DNA of 64,000 bases from Parvibaculum sp046297875 (GTDB taxonomy: Bacteria > Pseudomonadota > Alphaproteobacteria > Parvibaculales > Parvibaculaceae), in contig NZ_JBKBHD010000001.1 in the NCBI RefSeq assembly GCF_046297875.1, positions 1,736,001 through 1,800,000 on the forward strand. Direction: 5' to 3'. A program made the translations under genes and the position numbers. A model generated the notes under the pieces. That model searched no databases and was not told the DNA's origin. It was given only the letters and a program-made list of their open reading frames with translations. Below, in pieces: positions 31,829-40,117 of this stretch (its first letter is position 1; each line of letters starts with the position of its first letter).

Positions 31829-33046
31829 ATGCGCCGCGCATTCGACGAGACCACAGGACTGAACAGCCTCGATCTTCCGGGCCGCCCGGAGGAAACGCGG
31901 GTGGTCGTCGCCATGTCGGGCGGGGTGGACAGCTCGGTTACGGCCGCGCTGCTCAAGGAGCAGGGCTACGACGTGGTCGGCATCACCATGCAGCTCTACG
32001 ATCATGGTGCCGCGGTTTCCCGCAAGGGGGCCTGCTGCGCCGGGCAGGACATCCACGATGCACGCCGCGTCGCCGAGCAGATAGGCATTCCTCATTATGT
32101 GCTCGATTATGAAGATCGCTTCCGCAAGGCGGTGATGGATGATTTCGCGGAATCCTATGCTGCTGGCGAAACGCCGATCCCCTGCGTGCGTTGCAATGAA
32201 CGGGTGAAATTCCGCGACTTGCTCGACACGGCGCGCGATCTTGGCGCTGTGGCGATGGCAACCGGGCATTACATTTCAAGTGCGCCAGGGAAGGCAGGCA
32301 GGGAACTGCGCCGGCCGCGCGATCTCGACCGCGACCAGAGCTATTTCCTGTTCACCACAACGCGCGATCAGCTCGACTACCTTCGTTTCCCTCTGGGAGA
32401 GTTGACGAAACCCGAGGCACGGGCGCTTGCCGAGCGCATGGGGCTTGGCGTGGCTCAGAAGCCGGACAGCCAGGATATCTGTTTCGTGCCGACTGGCCGC
32501 TACACGACGATCGTTCAGCGGCTGAAGCCCGATGCCGCGGGACCGGGCGAGATCGTTCATCTCGACGGACGTGTGCTCGGGCGTCATGACGGTATCATCC
32601 ACTTCACAATCGGCCAGCGCCGCGGACTTGGCATTGGCGCGGAGGGGCCGGAGAGCGAGCCGCTTTTCGTCGTCAAGCTCGATCCTGCGCGACGGCAGGT
32701 CATTGTCGGTCCGAAGGGCGCGCTCGAAACCCGCAAGCTTCATCTGCGCGACGTCAACTGGCTTGGCGACCTGCCGCTCGATGCCTTGCCGCCGGCGGGT
32801 ATGGATATTCTCGCGCGCGTCCGTTCGACGCGGGAGCCGGTTCCAGCCCTGCTTGTGGCCGAAGAGGGCGGTGCAGTCGTCACTCTCGCGGATGGCGAGG
32901 GCGGCGTTGCGCCGGGGCAGGCTTGCGTGTTCTATGATGTGTCCGACCCCGCGCGCGTCCTTGGCGGCGGCTGGATCGCGCGGACCGAGAGCGAGTGGAA
33001 GATCCTGGCGGATGCAGCCGGCGTTCCGCTGGCCGCGCGCGCCTGA
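31829..33046 (+). CDS. mnmA: tRNA-specific 2-thiouridylase MnmA
   Basis: MnmA installs 2-thiouridine at position 34 of Lys, Glu and Gln tRNAs. The PP-loop MSGGVDSS is at 29-36. The two catalytic cysteines sit in CVRCNERVKF and DICFVPTG. DQSYFLF and FTIGQRRGLG are other family landmarks. The length is 405 residues from the chosen ATG, which has AGGAG upstream. An in-frame ATG 7 codons earlier overlaps the ftr-like palindrome and is less likely. Confidence 0.95.
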   Translation: MRRAFDETTGLNSLDLPGRPEETRVVVAMSGGVDSSVTAALLKEQGYDVVGITMQLYDHGAAVSRKGACCAGQDIHDARRVAEQIGIPHYVLDYEDRFRKAVMDDFAESYAAGETPIPCVRCNERVKFRDLLDTARDLGAVAMATGHYISSAPGKAGRELRRPRDLDRDQSYFLFTTTRDQLDYLRFPLGELTKPEARALAERMGLGVAQKPDSQDICFVPTGRYTTIVQRLKPDAAGPGEIVHLDGRVLGRHDGIIHFTIGQRRGLGIGAEGPESEPLFVVKLDPARRQVIVGPKGALETRKLHLRDVNWLGDLPLDALPPAGMDILARVRSTREPVPALLVAEEGGAVVTLADGEGGVAPGQACVFYDVSDPARVLGGGWIARTESEWKILADAAGVPLAARA

Positions 33047-33142
33047 CAACGCATTTTGGCCTTATTCAGTCACTTATAGTGTTGCGGGCGCGGGCCCAAG
33101 GGCCCAGAGTTGTGACAGCAAAAATTTACGGGGTGCGGAATT

Positions 33143-33820
33143 TTGAACGGGATTGTCCGGATAGACGAACAATCGGTCATCAAGGCCTATGCGCGCTGGG
33201 CGCCCGTCTATGATTTTTCCTTCGGTCCTATCGCAGATGCCGGGCGCAAGCGCGCCATCGACATCATCAACCAGCGCTCGGGCAGTTTGCTTGAAGTGGG
33301 TGTCGGCACCGGCGTGGCACTGCCCCGCTATGCACCCCATCTCACCGTCACCGGCATCGACCTTTCGCCCGACATGCTGCGCATTGCGCGCCAGCGTGTG
33401 CGGGAAAAACATCTGACCAATATTGCGGGCATCTACGAGATGGATGCGTCGGAACTCACCTTTGAAGATGCGTCTTTCGATACGGTGGTTGCGATGTATG
33501 TGATGACGGTGGTGCCCGATCCTGTGAAAGTGCTGGGCGAGCTTGAACGCGTCTGTGCGCCGGGCGGTGAAGTGCTGATCGTCAATCACTTTGCCCAGGA
33601 TCACGGATTGCGTGGCTGGATCGAGACCTTCATGGCGCCGGCGGCGCGGGCGCTTGGCTGGCACCCTGATTTTCGTGCCGAGACAATCACCGATGCGACG
33701 ACTCTCGAACTCGTCGAAACGGTCAAGCTGAGGCCCTTCGGGCTCTTCACCATGCTGCGCTTCCGCAAGGCCGATGAGGCCGGGGCGGGTGCCGCAGGCG
33801 AGACCGTCCCCGCTGCCTGA
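33143..33820 (+). CDS. pmtA: Class I SAM methyltransferase, PmtA-like (phospholipid N-methyltransferase)
   Basis: The 225-residue protein begins with YARWAPVYDFSFGPIADAGR. The SAM-binding motif I is LLEVGVGTGVALPRY, followed by GIDLSPDMLRIARQR and a DTVVAMYVMTVVPDP block. The AYxxWAPxYD start and post-motif pattern match Rhodobacter-type phosphatidylethanolamine N-methyltransferases, which make phosphatidylcholine. The start appears to be TTG with a G-rich upstream stretch. The lipid substrate is inferred; ubiquinone-type methylation is an alternative. Confidence 0.75.
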   Translation: MNGIVRIDEQSVIKAYARWAPVYDFSFGPIADAGRKRAIDIINQRSGSLLEVGVGTGVALPRYAPHLTVTGIDLSPDMLRIARQRVREKHLTNIAGIYEMDASELTFEDASFDTVVAMYVMTVVPDPVKVLGELERVCAPGGEVLIVNHFAQDHGLRGWIETFMAPAARALGWHPDFRAETITDATTLELVETVKLRPFGLFTMLRFRKADEAGAGAAGETVPAA

Positions 33821-33957
33821 ACCCAATTTTCCGGCGATTCACGAGTATCGGCGGGCGCCGCGCGCGCTTGCTTGACAGGCCCGCGTGTCGCCCCTTATAT
33901 CCGGGTCTCCCCGGAGGCGGATGCGTCACGGGCCGCAGGATTTCGCGGTTTTCCAGG

Positions 33958-34034
33958 GGCGGAGTAGCTCAGTTGGTTAGAGCAGCGGAATCATAATCCG
34001 CGTGTCGGCGGTTCGAATCCGTCCTCCGCTACCA
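33958..34034 (+). tRNA. tRNA-Met (anticodon CAT)
   Basis: The 77-nt cloverleaf starts GGCGGAGTAGCTCAGTTGG, has anticodon loop ATCATAA (CAT), T-loop GTTCGAATC and an encoded CCA. The first acceptor pair is a G-T wobble, unlike initiator tRNA. It is read as elongator Met; a lysidine-type Ile tRNA cannot be fully excluded. Confidence 0.9.
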
Positions 34035-34183
34035 CCGCCTTCAACACAGCGTTCGGAAATGATGGCGGGCCCATTTGAGGCGACTGTCTCGGTGGCACGT
34101 CAATTGCTGGTTGAGGAGGCAACCCCGGGTGGCGACGCCTGTCGCGGCGTCACTGTGCTGAATTCGAACGATGGTGTCCCAAA

Positions 34184-34435
34184 ATGAACCGGTTTCCGAC
34201 CCTTACCCGCAAGCGGGTGTTCGCGAGTGTTAGCACGGCAGCGGCTGCCGCAGGCGCAGTTCTGTATGTGCTGGTGAGCGCCACGCCGGCTCACGCCTGT
34301 GCCAGCGGGAACTACAATTTCAATTACAACTACAACTACAATTCCAACACGAACATCAACTCGAACTCGAACTCGAATTCCAACTTCAACAGCAATTCGA
34401 ACTCCGTCATAATCCGTCAAAGCGTTTCGGGTTGA
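34184..34435 (+). CDS. Small exported protein with an Asn-X dipeptide repeat
   Basis: This 83-residue protein has a signal peptide (basic start, then TAAAAAGAVLYVLVSATPAHA) with cleavage likely before Cys39. Residues 43-74 are sixteen consecutive Asn-X pairs, where X is Tyr, Phe, Ser, Thr or Ile. The end is VIIRQSVSG. Strict alternation would put all Asn side chains on one face of a beta-strand, as in Asn-ladder amyloid or adhesive repeats. The function is unknown; amyloid-like or surface-fibre roles are speculation. Codons vary (AAC/AAT), so protein-level selection is likely. The ATG overlaps the stop of a 42-codon upstream frame. Confidence 0.6.
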   Translation: MNRFPTLTRKRVFASVSTAAAAAGAVLYVLVSATPAHACASGNYNFNYNYNYNSNTNINSNSNSNSNFNSNSNSVIIRQSVSG

Positions 34436-34438
34436 TGC

Positions 34439-35116
34439 CTAGAAGGGGCATGCCTGTTTGAAAGTGCAGGGTTGCCCGTCGGAGGGATGACGGAGAGTCA
34501 GTTCCTCGGCATGAAGCTGCAGGCGGGAAGCCGCTGCGAGCGCGTCTCCTTCAGCGTAAAAACTGTCGCCCAGGATCGGGTGGCCGATGCTCAGCAGGTG
34601 AACGCGAAGCTGATGCGAGCGGCCGGTGAGCGGCTGAAGTTTCAGCCGCGTCGTGTTGTTTTCCCTTCCGATTACTTGCCACTCGGTGATCGCCGGTCTC
34701 CCCCTCGCATGGTCGACTTTCTGCTTTGGCCGGTTCGGTGCATCGGTTGCCAGCGGCAGGTCGATGCGTCCGCTTTCCTCCTCCACCCGGCCCCAGACCC
34801 GCGCGATATAGGTTTTCGAGAGTTTGCGTCTTTCGAACTGCAATCCGAGGTGACGCTGTGCGCGCCTGTTCATGGCCATGATCACGACGCCCGATGTCTC
34901 CCGGTCTAGACGATGAACGAGCAGCGCCTGCGGAAAGCGATCCTTGGCCCTGGCTTCCAGGCAATCGCGGTGGGTTTCCGGTTTGCCTGCCACGCAAAGA
35001 AGACCGCTTGGCTTGGCGAGGACGAGAATTCCCTCGTCCTGGTGCAGCACGGTCAGCCAGGGGTCTGCCGGCGGGCGGTAGTCGAAGCGGGCCGTGGTGC
35101 CTGGACCGGTTGTCAT
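34439..35116 (-). CDS. RluA-family pseudouridine synthase
   Basis: The 225-residue enzyme lacks an S4 domain, which fits RluA (23S rRNA position 746 and tRNA position 32) better than RluC/RluD. It has LVLAKPSGLLCVAGK, the catalytic HRLDRETSGVVIMA block and GRSHQLRVHLLSIGHPILGD. The start ATG has GGAG 7 nt upstream and overlaps the stop of the GIY-YIG gene. A longer in-frame reading would overlap that gene heavily and is rejected. Confidence 0.88.
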   Translation of the reverse strand: MTTGPGTTARFDYRPPADPWLTVLHQDEGILVLAKPSGLLCVAGKPETHRDCLEARAKDRFPQALLVHRLDRETSGVVIMAMNRRAQRHLGLQFERRKLSKTYIARVWGRVEEESGRIDLPLATDAPNRPKQKVDHARGRPAITEWQVIGRENNTTRLKLQPLTGRSHQLRVHLLSIGHPILGDSFYAEGDALAAASRLQLHAEELTLRHPSDGQPCTFKQACPF

Positions 35117-35478
35117 TGCGCGCTCCGGGCGGAAGCGGTCTGGGCGCCTGCCTCGCATGCCGCCCGAATCAGCTCCCTCTTGGCGGCGGCGGTAAGCCGT
35201 TTTATGGCGTATTCCTCCCGCTGGGCCTCGGCACGGCTTCCAAAGCCCCGGACAAAGACGATCCTTTCGGGCTTGTAGCTGCGGGTGAATTTGGCGCCTT
35301 TTCCCGCAGCGTGGGCCCGGAAGCGGGCCTCCAGATCGAGGGTTATCCCCGTATAGAGGCGCCCGCCGGCGCATTCCAGAATGTAGAGGTGCCAGACGCG
35401 ACTAGCTGAAATTGCGGTTCCATTCTGCGTCACGGCGTCATTTTTCGCTTCTATCGGTGGCCGCGATCCCGCTATCAT
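35113..35478 (-). CDS. GIY-YIG nuclease superfamily protein
   Basis: The 121-residue protein has the GIY-YIG core: WHLYILECAGGRLYTGIT, then RFRAHAAGKGAKFTRSYKPERIV, and a conserved Glu in AQREEYAIKRLT. This small UhbQ/YhbQ type occurs widely in bacteria; its cellular substrate is not established. Its TGA overlaps the ATG of the RluA-family gene, so the two are translationally coupled. Confidence 0.88.
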   Translation of the reverse strand: MIAGSRPPIEAKNDAVTQNGTAISASRVWHLYILECAGGRLYTGITLDLEARFRAHAAGKGAKFTRSYKPERIVFVRGFGSRAEAQREEYAIKRLTAAAKRELIRAACEAGAQTASARSAQ

Positions 35479-35507
35479 TTTTCCAGCTCTTGGGGAGGAG
35501 CGGGGGA

Positions 35508-35723
35508 ATGAACGAGAATAGCACTCTCAGATATCTGGGCGAAGCCTATGGCAGCGTGAGTTCCAATCTGGAGCTCATCTGGTCGGCACTCGGCAGCGAT
35601 GTTGCCATCCAGATCTACACGCTCACAGCGGCACTTGTTTTCGCCGGTTATGGCGTTTCATTCGTGCTGCGGAGCCTGCAGGATTTTGCTGGCGCAATGC
35701 GCGACGCATTTCGCAGGGCCTGA
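35508..35723 (+). CDS. Small single-pass membrane protein
   Basis: The 71-residue protein has one hydrophobic segment (IQIYTLTAALVFAGYGVSFVL) and a basic C-terminus (MRDAFRRA). The ATG is preceded by GGGGGA, a strong ribosome-binding site, which supports a real gene. No family is recognised. It is divergent from the GIY-YIG gene. Confidence 0.6.
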   Translation: MNENSTLRYLGEAYGSVSSNLELIWSALGSDVAIQIYTLTAALVFAGYGVSFVLRSLQDFAGAMRDAFRRA

Positions 35724-35830
35724 CGGGCCGGACAAGGTCCGATTTGTACGGCGGGCTGCTGAGGCTGCCTCGCGAGTTGGTCTTTGCTCGCATGTATGCC
35801 GCAGTGACGCCCGGCTCCAAAGAGTGTTAG

Positions 35831-36466
35831 ATGCTCGCCATTGAGTTGTCTGGCAGCCATCATATGAAAAAGAGACGAAGCGGCGCTATCCGCGGCCTTG
35901 CGCAAGTCGGTACGCGCAAGAAGCCTGACGGAAGCACATTCGGCGATGTTCTCAACTCCCTTGGGGACCGCAGTTTCGGCTGGGCGTTCATTCTGGTCGG
36001 TTTCACGAACATGCTGCCTTTGCCGCCGGGCGCCAACCTGATCCTCGGCATCCCGATCCTGTTCATTGCGACCCAGATGGCTTTGGGAAGGCCGACACTC
36101 TGGCTTCCAGGGTTCATCACGCGGCGCTTCATTTCGCGTGCGCGCTGGCGGGCAGGTGCCCTGACGGCGCTGCCTATTGCGCGGCCGCTCTCGCGCTTCA
36201 CAAGCATCAGATACACCAGCCTGTTTCAGGGGCGAGCGGAGCGGTTGCTTGGCATGTTGATGCTGGTCACGGGCGTTGCTCTTTGTACGCCTCTGCCGCT
36301 CACCGGCTGGCTGCCGGCAATTTCCTGTTTCGTCGTCGGAATTGGTCTCGTCGAGCATGATGGCGCCATCGTCGCCCTCGGCGCGACGATTGGCATTGTC
36401 GCCATCGCTATCGCCGTGGCGATGGCTGCCGCAATCTATCTCGGTATCAGCTATGCGAGTGCCTGA
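35831..36466 (+). CDS. exoD: ExoD family membrane protein
   Basis: The 211-residue protein has the ExoD landmarks: LAQVGTRKKPDGSTFGDVLN, LGDRSFGWAFILVGFTNMLP and LPPGANLILGIPILFIATQM. Four or more membrane helices follow. ExoD was found in rhizobia as affecting exopolysaccharide and alkaline tolerance; its biochemical role is unknown. A second ATG 11 codons in is a possible start. Confidence 0.87.
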   Translation: MLAIELSGSHHMKKRRSGAIRGLAQVGTRKKPDGSTFGDVLNSLGDRSFGWAFILVGFTNMLPLPPGANLILGIPILFIATQMALGRPTLWLPGFITRRFISRARWRAGALTALPIARPLSRFTSIRYTSLFQGRAERLLGMLMLVTGVALCTPLPLTGWLPAISCFVVGIGLVEHDGAIVALGATIGIVAIAIAVAMAAAIYLGISYASA

Positions 36467-36472
36467 CGGTGC

Positions 36473-37096
36473 TTAACCGAGGTCGTATTGTCCGCCACGC
36501 TCGATGCCGCGCTTGTAGGCATCGCGCGCCTGCATGCGGGCAAGATAGGCCATGAGGCCCTTGAACGGTGTCAGCAGGCCGAGAGACTTTGCCGCTTCGA
36601 GCACGAAGGTGATCTGTATGTCGGCGCCGGTGAGACAGTCGCCGACAAAGAAGTCGCGCGTTCCAAGCTCGTGTTCCAAATAGCCGAAATGATTCCGGGT
36701 TTCGCTTTCGAGGCGAGGGCGGAGCGGCGCTGCGGCATCGCCAAGGCGCATCGTATAGAGCGTCAGCATCACGGGCAGCATGGCCGATCCTTCCGCATAG
36801 TGCAGCCAGTGCAGATAGGGCACGAAGTCCGCCGAGTCTTCGGCCGGCATCAGCTTGTCGCGGCCATATTTGCGGATCAGATATTCGACGATGGCGCCGG
36901 ATTCCGCGACGGCCACGCCATTGTCGTTTATGACCGGAGATTTGCCGAGCGGATGAACCGCTTTAAGGCTGTCCGGCGCGAGGTTTGTTGTCGCGTCCCG
37001 CTGATAGCGTTTGATCTCGTAGTCTTGCCCCAGTTCCTCCAGCAGCCAGAGGATGCGCTGCGACCGGGAGTTGTTCAGGTGGTGGACGGTAATCAT
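36473..37096 (-). CDS. Glutathione S-transferase family protein
   Basis: The 207-residue protein has an N-terminal thioredoxin fold (ITVHHLNNSRSQRILWLLEEL; the glutathione-contact block is SPVINDNGVAVAESGAIVEYL) and a C-terminal helical domain (FFVGDCLTGADIQITFVLEA). The Asn-Ser pair near position 8-10 is the likely glutathione-activating region. Physiological substrates are unknown. It converges with exoD with 6 bp between stops. Confidence 0.9.
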   Translation of the reverse strand: MITVHHLNNSRSQRILWLLEELGQDYEIKRYQRDATTNLAPDSLKAVHPLGKSPVINDNGVAVAESGAIVEYLIRKYGRDKLMPAEDSADFVPYLHWLHYAEGSAMLPVMLTLYTMRLGDAAAPLRPRLESETRNHFGYLEHELGTRDFFVGDCLTGADIQITFVLEAAKSLGLLTPFKGLMAYLARMQARDAYKRGIERGGQYDLG

Positions 37097-37170
37097 TGAC
37101 GACCTCGCATTGTTGATGAGCCGACGCTAGCGAGACGCAGGGCATACGTCCAGAACCCGGCGCAAAACGA

Positions 37171-37197
37171 AAAAGGCCGGACCCTTGGGGTCCGGCC
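37171..37197 (-). terminator. Intrinsic terminator of the cold-shock gene
   Basis: A perfect 10-bp stem GGCCGGACCC / GGGTCCGGCC with a 3-nt loop is followed on the minus strand by TTTTTC. It lies 27 bp after the csp stop. Confidence 0.9.
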
Positions 37198-37224
37198 ATT
37201 CCATTCGCGCTTTTGCAGCGGAAT

Positions 37225-37428
37225 TCAAGCGACGGTTAGGTTTGCCGCCGACGTCTTGCCGCGCTCGGTCACGAGTTCATAATTGACCTGCTGACCTTCG
37301 TTGAGAGTGCTCAAGCCGGCGCGTTCAACGGCGCTGATATGGACGAACACGTCGCGGCCGCCATCGGACGGCTGAATGAAGCCGTAGCCCTTCTGCGTGT
37401 TGAACCACTTCACAGTACCTGTAGCCAT
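37225..37428 (-). CDS. Cold-shock protein (CspA family)
   Basis: This 67-residue nucleic-acid chaperone has both RNA-binding motifs, KGYGFIQ (RNP1) and VFVHI (RNP2), and the start MATGTVKWFNTQKGYG. It unwinds mRNA structure in the cold or in stationary phase. A strong ribosome-binding site (AGGAGA) precedes the ATG, and a long leader with a stable hairpin lies upstream. Confidence 0.97.
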   Translation of the reverse strand: MATGTVKWFNTQKGYGFIQPSDGGRDVFVHISAVERAGLSTLNEGQQVNYELVTERGKTSAANLTVA

Positions 37429-37464
37429 TTCTAAGTCTCCTGTCGCATTTGCATGCGGGATTCA

Positions 37465-37483
37465 CCGCGCGACCATCGCGCGG
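37465..37483 (-). promoter_or_regulatory. Stable hairpin in the csp 5' leader
   Basis: CCGCGCGA-CCA-TCGCGCGG is a perfect 8-bp stem with a 3-nt loop, 37 nt before the csp ATG. It probably lies in the untranslated leader and may affect mRNA stability or temperature response. Confidence 0.45.
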
Positions 37484-37618
37484 CGTGTACAACCTGGTCT
37501 TTGGGAGTCTTGAAAGGCCCTGAGGGCAATGCAGGCAAGGTAGTCCAAAAGTAAGATTGCCCATCAAGCGAACAGGATAAGGCCGTCCAAGTCAAATCAA
37601 AATGAAACCCCGATCGGG

Positions 37619-38065
37619 TCAGCCGCCGCGCCGGAGCTTCGCGTGAACGGCATCAAGCGCCCGGTCGATAGCGTCCTTTGCGCTGGCGGTCATGCCGCCG
37701 CGCTCGTATTGGCGCTTCACCAGCTCTTCGAGCCGCGCGACCATTGCATCGACACTTTCGCCTTCGCGCTTCACGGCGAAGTCCGGCGGCGGAATGCGGT
37801 CTGCGTCTCCGTATTTGTTGATCCAGTCTTCGAAGCGCCGCGCCGCATGCAGCACTTCATAGAACTGCCGGCCGGTGTCGCCTTCGCGATTGAAAAGAGA
37901 AATGGCAGCCGCGCCAAGAGACACGGGCGCCAGCAGCAGATCCTTCACGCTGTCCATGAGAAGCTTTCCCTGCAACACGGTGACATCCCGCAGCAGAACC
38001 CATCGCGTTACCGATGGTGCAAAGGCGTCCATCTCGCCGGAGGTTCTGCCGTGCTCTGCCGTCAT
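37619..38065 (-). CDS. Hypothetical helical protein
   Basis: This 148-residue protein of unknown family has a moderately hydrophobic helix in the first half (LLMDSVKDLLLAPVSLGAAA) and charged helical segments after it (YEVLHAARRFEDWINKYGDA, DAMVARLEELVKRQYERGG). Good coding character and the neighbour order support a real gene. The start may be at codon 12 (MDAFAPS). The hydrophobic segment could be peripheral to the membrane. Confidence 0.6.
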   Translation of the reverse strand: MTAEHGRTSGEMDAFAPSVTRWVLLRDVTVLQGKLLMDSVKDLLLAPVSLGAAAISLFNREGDTGRQFYEVLHAARRFEDWINKYGDADRIPPPDFAVKREGESVDAMVARLEELVKRQYERGGMTASAKDAIDRALDAVHAKLRRGG

Positions 38066-38090
38066 GTTGCGGAAATCCGCTTGAGGCTTT

Positions 38091-38330
38091 CTAGCTGCCG
38101 ATATTCTTGCGGACGAAGGTCACGGCGTAGAAAAGTTCGCCTTCGAACAGGTCCTTCGGCGCTCCCATGCCTTCGATCATCTGGAATTTGCGCTGAACGA
38201 TCTGGCCTTCCATGCGATAGCCCTTCTCGCTCATGTTCCGGCGATGGAATTCCATCGCGGCCGGGGTGAAGTCCCGCGCGAGCACGGTGATGCGTTCGGG
38301 CAGTTCGCTTGTCTTGGTCTCGTCGGCCAT
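38091..38330 (-). CDS. Hypothetical small protein
   Basis: This 79-residue soluble protein, MADETKTSELPERI..., has a mixed alpha/beta pattern (ITVLARDFTPAAMEFHRRNM, LFEGELFYAVTFVRKNIGS). GAGAGA lies before the ATG. It precedes the 37619-38065 gene by 25 bp on the same strand, so the two may form an operon. No known domain is recognised. Confidence 0.6.
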   Translation of the reverse strand: MADETKTSELPERITVLARDFTPAAMEFHRRNMSEKGYRMEGQIVQRKFQMIEGMGAPKDLFEGELFYAVTFVRKNIGS

Positions 38331-38431
38331 CGGTCTCTCTAGCTCTGATATTCAGCACTGTGCCGGGCATCCGGCGGTTTCGGGCAGTATGAGGCGGGGG
38401 GCCTGCCTTGTCGATAGCTTGCCGTCTCCGG

Positions 38432-39439
38432 TCAGAAAAGGGGTGACGCCGGTGACGCAAGGGAGACCCAGAGAAGCATGACGCCGAGAAGGACAAGGGC
38501 GATGCCGCCAGCCAGCCGCAGGCCAAGCTCGAGCCGTTGTGTGCGCGGACTGTCGACCGTGCCGGCGAGGCGCAGCGCCACATTCTTGGAAAACACCGTC
38601 AGGATGGCCAGCGCCGAAACGGTAATCGCCGTGCCGACCGACATGGCCACGGCGGAAAGGACGCCGACTGCGAATGCCCCCTGGGTGAGCGCGAAAAGCA
38701 GAACGAGGATCGCGCCGCTGCAGGGCCTGAGGCCGACGGAGAGGATCATGGCCGCCATGCCCTTCCAGCCATCTGCCGCGCGGATTTCAGCAGGGGTCGG
38801 CATATGCGCGTGTGCATGTCCGTGGTCGCATTCGGCACCATGCGCATGATGGTGTTCATGGGAATGGTCATGCGCGTGATGGTGATGCGCGTGGCCGTGC
38901 CCGCGGGCACGGCTGATGGCCTGCCAGATCAACCAGACGCCAATGCCGGCGATCAGTACGAAACTTGCCCGCTCGATGATCGGGACCGCACCTGCGGTGC
39001 CCCGGCTCGACATGCCGATCATCATGGCGAGGATGCCTACGACGAGGATGGCGGTCACGGCCTGGGCAAAGGCAGAGAGAAAGGCGAGCAGGATGCCACG
39101 CCGAACATCGCGTTCGTCGGCAAGAAGATAGGAAGTGACGACGATCTTTCCGTGACCGGGGCCTGCAGCGTGAAATACGCCATAGAGGAACGAGATGGAG
39201 ACAAGGCCCCAGACGGCCGCCGCCGACTGCTGCAGATTGACGGCCCGCAGCGCGCCCGCCATGGCGCGGTAATATTCCTGCTGCATGGCAATGATGTAGC
39301 GCGCCAGATCGGCATAGAAGCCCGGCTCGGGTGGCGGCGCGGCCTCGGTGCCCGGCACGGCGAAGGGACTTTGCGCCAGCGCGGGCAGGGCAGGGCCAAG
39401 GAGGGCGGCTGCGATTATCAGTGCAACTCTACTTCTCAT
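38432..39439 (-). CDS. Nickel/cobalt efflux-type transporter (NicO/RcnA family)
   Basis: The inner-membrane protein has a signal-like N-terminus, about six helices and a cytoplasmic His-rich loop of some 40 residues (GHAHHHHAHDHSHEHHHAHG). The NicO signature is GVFHAAGPGHGKIVVTSYL, with GLRPCSGAILVLLFAL in the second half. This is the NicO/RcnA/UreH family that moves Ni, Co or other divalent ions. The ATG overlaps the stop of the DUF1007 gene, its usual partner. Confidence 0.9.
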   Translation of the reverse strand: MRSRVALIIAAALLGPALPALAQSPFAVPGTEAAPPPEPGFYADLARYIIAMQQEYYRAMAGALRAVNLQQSAAAVWGLVSISFLYGVFHAAGPGHGKIVVTSYLLADERDVRRGILLAFLSAFAQAVTAILVVGILAMMIGMSSRGTAGAVPIIERASFVLIAGIGVWLIWQAISRARGHGHAHHHHAHDHSHEHHHAHGAECDHGHAHAHMPTPAEIRAADGWKGMAAMILSVGLRPCSGAILVLLFALTQGAFAVGVLSAVAMSVGTAITVSALAILTVFSKNVALRLAGTVDSPRTQRLELGLRLAGGIALVLLGVMLLWVSLASPASPLF

Positions 39440-40110
39440 GAGCCCGGCGGACAGGTAACGGTGACGATGGTCGCAAAATTGGCGCCAATCCGGGAGTTCG
39501 CGTCGGTAAAGGCGGTTTCCGGCAGGCCGATCCAGACATTCTCGACATTCGGCGTTTCGCTCACGATGGAGCATCCCTCCGGAACCTTGCCGGTCATGCG
39601 GACCGGATCGGTCCTCTCATACTCGATGGAGATGTAATAGGTGGGATCGTAGATCCGTAGCCGCAGCGGCGCCGCTTCTTCAGGCGCCAGCGGTTCTTTC
39701 AGCGGAACGGTGAACGAGAGTGACAGGCGTCCGCTCGTGTCATCCCATGTGGACTTGCCGTCCTCAGCCGCGCCGAGCGCAACACTTTCCGCGCCCGACG
39801 TGATGTCGGTGAAATAGTCCCATTCGGCAAGGTTCTGAAGATTGATCCCGGCAAGTTCAGCAAGATACTCGGGGTCATATTCCTTGCCGTTTCGCGGTGC
39901 GCCTTCCAGCGCGAAGGCGGAGTAGAACTCGTCGAAAGTCCAGGCGATTTGAATCGAGGCGACGCGGCCTTCATCGTCGAACCGGAGTTCCGTCCGCATG
40001 TCGATCCAGACATGCGGGTGAGCTAGAGCAGGGGAAGCAGGCACAAAGAGAACGGCCAGCGCAAAAAGCACTGCAACGAAACCACTTGTGCCGCTTGCCC
40101 TTGCCAGCAC
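39436..40110 (-). CDS. DUF1007 family exported protein, partner of the NicO transporter
   Basis: This secreted protein has a signal peptide (FVAVLFALAVLFVPASPALA), and the mature end begins HPHVWIDMRTELRF, the DUF1007 signature. DUF1007 proteins pair with NicO-type transporters and may bind metal through the N-terminal HPH. The chosen GTG lies just after the upstream acyl-CoA dehydrogenase stop, with AAGGG before it. An ATG at 40164 overlapping that gene would add 18 residues. The stop overlaps the transporter ATG. Confidence 0.85.
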   Translation of the reverse strand: MLARASGTSGFVAVLFALAVLFVPASPALAHPHVWIDMRTELRFDDEGRVASIQIAWTFDEFYSAFALEGAPRNGKEYDPEYLAELAGINLQNLAEWDYFTDITSGAESVALGAAEDGKSTWDDTSGRLSLSFTVPLKEPLAPEEAAPLRLRIYDPTYYISIEYERTDPVRMTGKVPEGCSIVSETPNVENVWIGLPETAFTDANSRIGANFATIVTVTCPPGS

Positions 40111-40117
40111 TTTACTT

